Made by a program: the position numbers and the translations under genes. Source: Candidatus Iainarchaeum sp. (GTDB taxonomy: Archaea; Iainarchaeota; Iainarchaeia; Iainarchaeales; GCA-2688035). From it: 10,971 bases of DNA. How positions within the stretch are numbered: position 1 is the first letter of the stretch; the number at the start of each line of letters is the position of its first letter. Below the pieces are notes generated by a model. It had not been told where the DNA came from and did not search any database. It worked only from the letters and a program-made list of their open reading frames with translations. The stretch is taken from contig JAQTPU010000021.1 in the NCBI GenBank assembly GCA_028712575.1, positions 1 through 10,971 on the forward strand, given 5' to 3'. Below, piece by piece: positions 6,468 to 10,971 of the stretch.

Positions 6468-6970
6468 TTTTCCACCTTTTTTTTGCCGTTTGCACTGCAG
6501 AGTATTTTTTTTGAAATCTCCGCATCCCCTGAAAGCGCATCAACAAGCCCGCAGAGAATTGCAATCAGCCGGCTTGTTTTTTTCCTGCCTGCCCTTTCAA
6601 GGCCCCTGACAAGCAGGTCATCCTTATGCACGAAAGGCACTTTTGAAAGAAGCCCCTTTCCCTTCTCGGTAAGCACAAGCGGGTTTTTTCTCCTGTCAGC
6701 AGGGTCTGATTTCCTGATTATGAAACCGCCTTTTTCAAGCGAATCTATCACAGGGACAATTGTTGCCGGAGCAATGAACATTGCCTGGCTCAAGCAGCTG
6801 ATTGTGCAGTCCCCTTTGGAAATCATTTTCAGAATGCCCAGGCCAAGCGGGTTCAGCCCGGCTTTTGCATTCTCCAGCCTTTTCTCAAGGTCCTGCTTGG
6901 AAAGCCTCATCAAAACCCCGGTAAGCATTTTCACGCGCAACGCGTCTGTTTCAAACCCGCTTTTAACCAT
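6464..6970 (-). CDS. MarR-family transcriptional regulator of the ABC exporter
   Basis: A 168-residue winged-helix protein. The wing motif DRRKNPLVLTEKG (92-104) is the classic MarR DxRxxxxxLTxxG, preceded by the recognition region SLEKGGFIIRKSD. The frame is open further upstream to 7123, but those codons cover the att-like repeat and the vapC terminator and show no family similarity. The ATG at 6970 is therefore taken, giving the usual length. There is no Shine-Dalgarno, and a palindrome with TATA character lies 18-29 nt upstream, consistent with a leaderless, self-regulated transcript. The stop overlaps the ATPase start (ATGA). Such pairs usually repress their own exporter until a ligand binds, which is inferred here. 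Confidence 0.88.
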   Translation of the reverse strand: MVKSGFETDALRVKMLTGVLMRLSKQDLEKRLENAKAGLNPLGLGILKMISKGDCTISCLSQAMFIAPATIVPVIDSLEKGGFIIRKSDPADRRKNPLVLTEKGKGLLSKVPFVHKDDLLVRGLERAGRKKTSRLIAILCGLVDALSGDAEISKKILCSANGKKKVEK

Positions 6971-6987
6971 AAACAAAACCAAAATAG

Positions 6988-6999
6988 TTAGTATACTAA
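6988..6999 (-). promoter_or_regulatory. Palindromic operator overlapping the marR promoter
   Basis: TTAGTATACTAA is a 12-nt perfect palindrome centred about 23 nt before the marR ATG. Its core AGTATACT could itself be the TATA box of a leaderless transcript. A MarR dimer bound here would block TBP. The regulator-site link is inferred from position. Confidence 0.5.
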
Positions 7000-7048
7000 T
7001 AATTAGGCAACTATGTTTATTTAAACCTTTCGCACGGGAAAAAAGAAC

Positions 7049-7063
7049 GGAGTGCCCCCACTG
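7049..7063. repeat. att-like direct repeat, distal copy
   Basis: GGAGTGCCCCCACTG is an exact copy of 7767-7781, which covers the 3' end of tRNA-Glu. On the minus strand it contains the last 11 nt of the tRNA plus four flanking bases. With the tRNA copy it brackets vapBC, its operator and its terminator (718 nt repeat to repeat), as in tRNA-targeted integration. Confidence 0.55.
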
Positions 7064-7067
7064 CAGT

Positions 7068-7088
7068 AAAAACAAGCAACTTGTTTTT
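7068..7088 (-). terminator. Hairpin terminator of vapBC
   Basis: AAAAACAAG and CTTGTTTTT form a 9-bp stem with a 3-nt loop. Read on the minus strand it starts 6 nt after the vapC stop and ends in five T residues. Confidence 0.65.
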
Positions 7089-7094
7089 CCTTTT

Positions 7095-7499
7095 TCAGGC
7101 GCTTCCTCGGTTGGGGGCCGCAATTATTTTTGTTTTTGGCGTTTCCTTAAAATCGCTGTCAGCGGTTACAAAAATTGTTTCCATTGCCCTGGCGCTTGAA
7201 TAAATCAGGCTGTCTATTGTATGCAATTTGTATTTTGCGCAACAATTCACTGCGTTTATTGCAATTTCTTTATTCAGGTTTACTATTATGCTGTTGTCCT
7301 CAATGAACCTGATTGCGCTTCCTGTTTCTTTTTCTGTTTTTCCAAGAGTTTTCAACCGCTTGCATATTTCATGGATTGAAATGATTGAAGTCAAAAGAAT
7401 GTTTTCCTGGCTGTCAACTATGTTTTTTGCTTCCGGCAAGTTTCCTAAAAAATAACCTAGCCAGACACTTGAATCCAGGAATAATTTAGAGTCTGTCAT
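7095..7499 (-). CDS. vapC: VapC-like PIN-domain ribonuclease toxin
   Basis: A 134-residue PIN-domain protein. The acidic metal-binding residues are in place: Asp9 (FLDSSVW), Glu44 (SIHEICKRL), Asp96 (HTIDSLIY), and Asp114/Asp116 (TADSDF). VapC toxins cleave RNA, often tRNA or rRNA, when freed from VapB. The start is taken at the ATG at 7499. A GTG at 7508 is in frame, and neither has a strong ribosome site. The gene overlaps vapB by 14 nt, so coupling is expected. The last residues (about 127-134, AAPNRGSA) lie beyond the PIN fold. The target RNA cannot be read from sequence. Confidence 0.88.
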   Translation of the reverse strand: MTDSKLFLDSSVWLGYFLGNLPEAKNIVDSQENILLTSIISIHEICKRLKTLGKTEKETGSAIRFIEDNSIIVNLNKEIAINAVNCCAKYKLHTIDSLIYSSARAMETIFVTADSDFKETPKTKIIAAPNRGSA

Positions 7500-7695
7500 T
7501 TTTGTCACGCAGGCCTTTCATCATTTCCGAGGCAGAAACTTTTTTGCCTTTTCCGAGCCCGCCGTACATTGACTTTGTTTTTCTGCTTACAAGTGCATTA
7601 ATCACTTCGTCATAGGTTTTTGAATTATAGTTTTTTTTCAGCTCATTCAATAATTCCTTTGTAGGATTTTCAACCTGGATAGTAGTGGTTCCCAT
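7486..7695 (-). CDS. vapB: VapB-like antitoxin
   Basis: A 69-residue protein with a short N-terminal strand TTTIQVENPT and two helices (KELLNELKKNY, YDEVINALV), the pattern of a ribbon-helix-helix DNA-binding antitoxin. A basic, likely flexible tail (GKGKKVSASEMMKGL) would wrap around the toxin. The ATG at 7695 is chosen over the preceding TTG at 7698 because GGTGAT stands 5 nt before the ATG but only 2 nt before the TTG. It lies immediately upstream of vapC and under a 16-nt palindrome that is probably its operator. Confidence 0.85.
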   Translation of the reverse strand: MGTTTIQVENPTKELLNELKKNYNSKTYDEVINALVSRKTKSMYGGLGKGKKVSASEMMKGLRDKNDRL

Positions 7696-7712
7696 CAAAC
7701 ATCACCCAATGT

Positions 7713-7728
7713 ACTATAGTACTATAGT
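7713..7728 (-). promoter_or_regulatory. Tandem palindromic operator of vapBC
   Basis: Two adjacent copies of ACTATAGT, each a palindrome, together form a 16-nt perfect palindrome. It lies 18 nt before the vapB ATG and directly after an A/T-rich TATA-like run (7729-7742). Ribbon-helix-helix antitoxins bind such tandem sites cooperatively, and autorepression is inferred. Confidence 0.6.
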
Positions 7729-7766
7729 TTTTAAAAATATATTGCAAATGCCAAAAGAAAAAGATT

Positions 7767-7781
7767 GGAGTGCCCCCACTG
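7767..7781. repeat. att-like direct repeat, copy at the tRNA-Glu 3' end
   Basis: Exact 15-nt match to 7049-7063. It covers the acceptor 3' strand and discriminator base of tRNA-Glu plus four bases beyond, the usual crossover position for tRNA-directed integration. Confidence 0.55.
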
Positions 7782-7845
7782 GGATTTGAACCCAGGTCAT
7801 CAGCTTGAAAGGCTGAGGTCCTTAACCGGGCTAGACAATAGGGGC
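7771..7845 (-). tRNA. tRNA-Glu (anticodon UUC)
   Basis: The 75-nt cloverleaf has acceptor GCCCCTA paired with TGGGGGC (one G-U), a D-arm with GCCCGGTTAAGGAC, anticodon stem TCAGC/GCTGA with loop CTTTCAA (anticodon TTC), and T-arm TGGGTTCAAATCCCA. The discriminator is A. CCA is not encoded: the next bases are CTC. The T-arm and D-arm carry all expected conserved bases, and no intron is seen. A TATA box lies about 30 nt upstream. Confidence 0.96.
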
Positions 7846-7873
7846 AAAACCAAAAGAATTCAATTGAATAACC

Positions 7874-7880
7874 TTTATAT
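7874..7880 (-). promoter_or_regulatory. TATA box of tRNA-Glu
   Basis: On the minus strand ATATAAA followed by GG lies 29-35 nt before the tRNA 5' end, the right spacing for transcription start just before the mature tRNA. Confidence 0.5.
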
Positions 7881-7954
7881 TAGTTTTGATTTATAAAAGT
7901 TTTATTCGATTAGAATTTATTCCTGAATAATTAAATATCTTATTTTCAAGAATT

Positions 7955-7962
7955 TTTATAAA
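7955..7962 (+). promoter_or_regulatory. TATA box of rpl40e
   Basis: TTTATAAA begins 24 nt before the rpl40e ATG. No Shine-Dalgarno is present, so a leaderless transcript starting at the ATG is likely. Confidence 0.5.
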
Positions 7963-7978
7963 TGAATTGGTTTTGCAC

Positions 7979-8152
7979 ATGGCGAGATTCGAAGAGGCAG
8001 ACAAAAGGCTTTTCAAGAACATGTGGATTTGCATGAAATGCAATTCCAAAAACAAGTCAGGGACTGGAAAGCCGAGAAAATGCAGAAAATGCGGAAGCCA
8101 GAGATTCAGATTAAAGCACAAAGTCAAGAAAAGCGCTTCAAAAGGAAAGTAA
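7979..8152 (+). CDS. rpl40e: 50S ribosomal protein L40e
   Basis: A 57-residue basic zinc-ribbon protein of the large ribosomal subunit, present in archaea and eukaryotes. It opens with MARFEEADKRLFKN, the usual L40e start, and carries two Cys pairs (ICMKC and KCRKC) that bind zinc. A lysine-rich tail follows. The frame extends four codons upstream to 7967, but the conserved MARFEEA shows that the ATG at 7979 is the start. It is transcribed divergently from tRNA-Glu across a 133-nt promoter region. Confidence 0.94.
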   Translation: MARFEEADKRLFKNMWICMKCNSKNKSGTGKPRKCRKCGSQRFRLKHKVKKSASKGK

Positions 8153-8172
8153 AAGCATTTTCTTTGAAAGAA

Positions 8173-8389
8173 CATTGCAAAACGAAATTTTGCGACGCAT
8201 CGTAAAAGCCTCGCTCTCGGATTCTGCACTCTGCTTTTGTCAATATTCAATGTCCTATTTGGAATTGCCTGTTATACGGAACATAAGGAAAGCGCAAAAG
8301 CTTCAGCCAAACAGCTAATTATTTCCCTGGTTTTCACAATTGTTTCTGCAATCATATTTACGTTTCCATTTTTAATGGCAGTTTACTGA
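8173..8389 (+). pseudogene. Membrane-protein-like reading frame without a clear start (small protein or remnant)
   Basis: After the TGA at about 8163-8168, one frame stays open to the TGA at 8387-8389. It encodes two hydrophobic stretches, SLALGFCTLLLSIFNVLFG and LIISLVFTIVSAIIFTFPFL, separated by a charged loop (YTEHKESAKASAKQ). This pattern is unlikely by chance and typical of a small two-helix membrane protein. No ATG or GTG precedes the first helix. The only usual start, TTG at 8237, cuts into it and has no ribosome site. It may be a decayed gene, a gene with a rare start, or a 5'-truncated fragment. No family is recognised. Confidence 0.4.
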
Positions 8390-8452
8390 AAAATCAATTC
8401 AAAAACTATTTAATACTCTTAGCCCTACTGTTAATTAAGAAAAGGTTTTCTT

Positions 8453-9205
8453 ATGCACAGGCAGGGGCTCAGGGCAGTTGTTTTCGGAAGGCACAATCCA
8501 GTGCCGGAAGAATTTTTGAAAAGTTATATGGGAATATACCATTCTAATTTTGGGGAAAAAACAGGGCCGACAATACAGGAAATGCAAAAAGACTTGTTAT
8601 CTGAACACGGGTCAATCCGCCCGTATATTGCGCTTGCAGTAATTGGAAAAGGAGCCAATGCCCAAGTTGTCGGCGGTGCTTTTTTTGTTTACAGTTCAAA
8701 ATCAAGGTCTTTTCATACAGGCATGTTTTGCATTGACACTGCGCTTCAAAGAAAAAGAGTTGGAAGCTTTTTGTTTAAAAAAGCAGAAGAACAGCTCGCA
8801 AAACTTGAGCCGAAAGCAAGGTTTATTACAGCAGAGTCAGTGGCAATAAGGCCGATTTCAGCACAGGCAATTGAACCTAGGGAAAAAACAATCCAGAGGG
8901 CAAAATTCTGGGAAAGGCACGGCTTAAAGAGAATTGGAATTTCAGGAATAAACAAGGATGCAAGGGCAGAATGGGATGTAAGAGTAAAAGAAATCGGCAA
9001 AAAAAAGCAGGCAAAAGAAATAAGCCTTGGGCAGACAGCAAGATTATTGGTTGATTTTCACAGAAACCCTTTGATTCATGATTATTCAATTCCAAGGGCA
9101 AAATCATTCAAAATAAGCCCAGATGGAAAAGAAATTGTAAGGCAGATAATCGGCAAGCCAAAAACCAGCATGCTGAGAAAAAAACCAAAACTCCCGCACA
9201 TGTGA
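8453..9205 (+). CDS. GNAT-family N-acetyltransferase-like protein
   Basis: A 250-residue protein. Residues 72-115 follow the GNAT core: a strand (VVGGAFFVYSS), then a strand ending in FCIDTALQ, then QRKRVGSFLF (99-108) at the acetyl-CoA pyrophosphate loop, where the first glycine of the usual Q/RxxGxG/A is replaced. FWERHGLKRIG (152-162) matches the C-terminal GNAT strand-helix turn. About 85 basic residues follow with no recognised domain, longer than a typical GNAT. The substrate is unknown. ATG 8453 has AAGG 7 nt upstream, and a TATA-like TATTTAATA at 8407-8415 lies before it. Confidence 0.68.
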   Translation: MHRQGLRAVVFGRHNPVPEEFLKSYMGIYHSNFGEKTGPTIQEMQKDLLSEHGSIRPYIALAVIGKGANAQVVGGAFFVYSSKSRSFHTGMFCIDTALQRKRVGSFLFKKAEEQLAKLEPKARFITAESVAIRPISAQAIEPREKTIQRAKFWERHGLKRIGISGINKDARAEWDVRVKEIGKKKQAKEISLGQTARLLVDFHRNPLIHDYSIPRAKSFKISPDGKEIVRQIIGKPKTSMLRKKPKLPHM

Positions 9206-9214
9206 AAAGAAACA

Positions 9215-9222
9215 GTTTTAAA
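9215..9222 (+). promoter_or_regulatory. TATA-like element before the UbiA gene
   Basis: TTTTAAAA is centred about 28 nt before the ATG at 9247. With no Shine-Dalgarno present, a leaderless transcript is plausible. Confidence 0.4.
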
Positions 9223-9246
9223 ATTTCTTTTATCCTTTCTTTTTAT

Positions 9247-10077
9247 ATGAAACCGATTGCACTGCTTGAACTGGTAAGGCCGTTGAATTGCATAATGGCT
9301 GCTTTCGGCGTGCTAATCGGGTTTGTAATTGCAGCTTCAACAGGGCAGGTTTTTGTTTCCTGGCAGATGCTTGCAATAGCAATGGCAGTTGCCTTTATTG
9401 TCTGCGGGGCAGGCCAGGCAATAAACGATGTTTTTGATTCTGAAATAGACAGGAAATTAAGGCCGAAAAAGCCCATTCCAAGCGAAAAAATCTCGAGAAA
9501 ATCGGCTCTCATTTATTCGCTTGTTTTGTTTGCAATTGGAAACTGCCTTGCATTATGGCTGCCGCTGCAGAGCCTGTTGATTTCGCTTGCATTCACTGCA
9601 ATACTAATTATTTATTCTGCAAAATTGCAGAAGGCAAAATTCATTGGAAACTGGGTGGTTGCGCTCGGAACAGCTTTCACTCTTGTTTTCGGGGCATCCT
9701 TGGCAGGAAAATACGGAATTGTCCTTGTGCTTGCAGGCTCTGCTTTGCTTGCAAACGCCGCGCGGGAAATAATAAAGGATACGCAGGATATGGGTGCAGA
9801 CAGGGGAGTGAAGGTTTCACTGCCAATGCTCGTGGAAATGCACATACTGCGGTTGCTTGTGCTCGTGCTTTATATTGTTGCTTTTGCCCTTGCAATTCTG
9901 GCAGGCCTTGTGCTTGGCTTTGGAAATTTCTTTTATCCCATGATTATTACAATTGCAATGCTTGCTTTTTTGTATTCTGCAAAACTTTTTTTTGACGGAA
10001 GGCTTGAAGCTGCACAGAAGTATTCAAAAATCGGAATGCTGGTTGCGTTAATCGGGTTCTTTCTGGGTGCGCTGTAA
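9247..10077 (+). CDS. UbiA-family prenyltransferase, probably digeranylgeranylglyceryl phosphate synthase
   Basis: A 276-residue polytopic membrane enzyme with about eight hydrophobic segments. Both Asp-rich motifs that bind Mg2+-diphosphate are intact: NDVFDSEID (60-68) and KDTQDMGAD (177-185). The opening LLELVRPLNCIMAAFGVLIG resembles archaeal enzymes that attach the second geranylgeranyl chain to geranylgeranylglyceryl phosphate, the step that makes the archaeal ether-lipid core. Quinone-type prenyltransferases are the alternative. The frame extends upstream to a GTG at 9202 that overlaps the GNAT stop, but conserved sequence begins at the ATG at 9247. The stop codon shares one base with the next gene's start (TAATG). 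Confidence 0.85.
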   Translation: MKPIALLELVRPLNCIMAAFGVLIGFVIAASTGQVFVSWQMLAIAMAVAFIVCGAGQAINDVFDSEIDRKLRPKKPIPSEKISRKSALIYSLVLFAIGNCLALWLPLQSLLISLAFTAILIIYSAKLQKAKFIGNWVVALGTAFTLVFGASLAGKYGIVLVLAGSALLANAAREIIKDTQDMGADRGVKVSLPMLVEMHILRLLVLVLYIVAFALAILAGLVLGFGNFFYPMIITIAMLAFLYSAKLFFDGRLEAAQKYSKIGMLVALIGFFLGAL

Positions 10078-10971
10078 TGAGAGAAGTCCTTTTGATGAGA
10101 ACAATCGCCCTTCTGAAGGAAAAAGGGTTTGTCGTAGAAAGCTTTCTGCAGACCCATTCCTGCTTTGACATTGCCGCAAGAAGGCACGGCCTTCTTTTTG
10201 TGGCAAAAGTCCTGAATAACATTGATGCTTTGCGCGAGGAACAGGCTTTTGAGCTGAAAAGAATAGCCGGGCTTTTCAATGCAATTGCAATTGTAATTGG
10301 GGAAAAAAGCAAGGCCTTCACATTAAGGGAGAATTCTGTTTATGAAAGATACGGCCTTAATGTCCTTAGTTTCAGGGGTTTTTCGGAACTGCTTGAAAAA
10401 AACCTGCCAAGCGTGAAATATTTCAAGGGCAGGGAGATTGTTGAGCTTGACTCTGAAAAGCTGCGCAAAAGAAGAAAAGAAATGGGCTTTACGCTGGAAG
10501 AATTGGCGGAAAAGCTTGATTCAACAACGGAATCTGTCCACAGGTATGAAAAAGGCGCGAATGTTTCCCTGGGAAAGGCTGAAGCCCTGGAGGACATTCT
10601 CGGAGTGAATTTGATTAAAAAAATTGATTTGTTCGAGGAACAGGAAAAGCCCAAAGAGCTTTTTGACAAAAAAATAGAGGATGAAGGCCTGGAAAAAATC
10701 CATGATTTGGGGGTAGAGCTTGCTGTTTTCAGCCATGCGCCTTTCAGGGCGACTGCAAGGAAAGAGACACTGATAATCGGCAAGGGAAACAGCAGGATTG
10801 AAATAGTGAAAAAAGCGGTTGAATTAAGCCATGCGAGGCATGTTTTCTCCTCAAGCCCAATGATTATTGCAAAAGAATCAAGGCAGAAAACAATCGGCCA
10901 TGTGCCTGTAATCGAGGAAGAGGAACTGCAGAGCATCAGCAGGTTCAATGAACTTGAAGAGCTGATAAGGG
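10077..10971 (+). CDS. Archaeal HTH transcriptional regulator (XRE-type domain), partial at 3' end
   Basis: A frame open for 298 codons to the window edge. Residues 1-115 form an alpha/beta domain (FDIAARRHGLLFVAKVLNNIDAL, then NAIAIVIGEKS) reminiscent of a nuclease-fold sensor. A Cro/XRE helix-turn-helix follows at about 124-182 (KLRKRRKEMG, TLEELAEKLDSTTESVHRYE). The C-terminal part (from about 205) is a second alpha/beta domain, cut off by the window. The order matches a conserved archaeal family of putative HTH regulators of unknown target. The ATG overlaps the ubiA stop by one base, so the two are probably co-translated. An ATG six codons later is an alternative start. Confidence 0.8.
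   Translation, partial: MREVLLMRTIALLKEKGFVVESFLQTHSCFDIAARRHGLLFVAKVLNNIDALREEQAFELKRIAGLFNAIAIVIGEKSKAFTLRENSVYERYGLNVLSFRGFSELLEKNLPSVKYFKGREIVELDSEKLRKRRKEMGFTLEELAEKLDSTTESVHRYEKGANVSLGKAEALEDILGVNLIKKIDLFEEQEKPKELFDKKIEDEGLEKIHDLGVELAVFSHAPFRATARKETLIIGKGNSRIEIVKKAVELSHARHVFSSSPMIIAKESRQKTIGHVPVIEEEELQSISRFNELEELIR

Noticed and set aside
6971..7123. 51-codon N-terminal extension of MarR
   Set aside because: It would cover the att-like repeat and the vapC terminator, and has no MarR similarity. The ATG at 6970 gives a standard length.
6483..7199. Plus-strand frame of 238 codons opposite marR
   Set aside because: It runs antisense across marR, the vapC terminator and part of vapC. It is a shadow of real genes.
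8173..8197. Hairpin after rpl40e as a terminator
   Set aside because: The stem (10 positions, one mismatch) is not followed by a T-tract and falls inside the open membrane-protein frame.
9202..9246. 15-codon N-terminal extension of the UbiA protein from the GTG at 9202
   Set aside because: The extension spans a TATA-like element and is not typical of the family. Conserved sequence begins at ATG 9247.
10340..10948. Minus-strand frame of 202 codons at the right end
   Set aside because: It lies opposite the HTH regulator gene, which has clear domain structure. The antisense product is Ser/Phe/Leu-rich and unrecognisable.

Overview
The window is archaeal. The evidence is an FtsZ1-type ftsZ, ribosomal protein L40e, an archaeal MBF1 homologue, a UbiA-type prenyltransferase with the look of the archaeal ether-lipid enzyme, and TATA-box promoters without bacterial -35/-10 pairs. 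Shine-Dalgarno-led genes are mixed with apparently leaderless ones. The A/T-rich, compact layout would suit a DPANN or related uncultivated lineage, but that placement is inference and cannot be fixed from this window alone.

Left end (1-774): the start of an IS200/IS605-type Y1 transposase runs leftward off the window. To its right are a strong hairpin that covers the transposase Shine-Dalgarno, a second long imperfect hairpin, and then an RBBP9/YdeN-like serine hydrolase that has lost its N-terminus. The simplest reading is an insertion element that cut off the 5' end of the hydrolase gene. From 775 to 2464 a T-rich spacer and promoter lead into ftsZ, followed by a clear hairpin terminator, a 26-nt perfect palindrome and a gene-poor convergent spacer.

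Centre (2465-7845), all on the minus strand. Read in the direction of transcription: tRNA-Glu(UUC); a vapBC toxin-antitoxin pair with its own palindromic operator and terminator; a MarR regulator, ABC ATPase and ABC-2 permease with overlapping genes (a self-regulated exporter operon); a stand-alone EF-Tu domain-II protein; MBF1; and a site-2-protease-like M50 membrane protease 4 nt behind MBF1. The most striking signal is a 15-nt exact direct repeat. One copy covers the 3' end of tRNA-Glu and the other lies just beyond the vapBC terminator, so vapBC looks like a tiny cassette bounded by att-like sites.

Right end (7846-10971), all on the plus strand. A divergent promoter region separates tRNA-Glu from rpl40e. 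After rpl40e comes a 300-nt stretch holding a membrane-protein-like reading frame with no good start, then a GNAT-family acetyltransferase, a UbiA prenyltransferase probably making archaeal membrane lipid, and a helix-turn-helix regulator that overlaps ubiA by one base and runs off the window.
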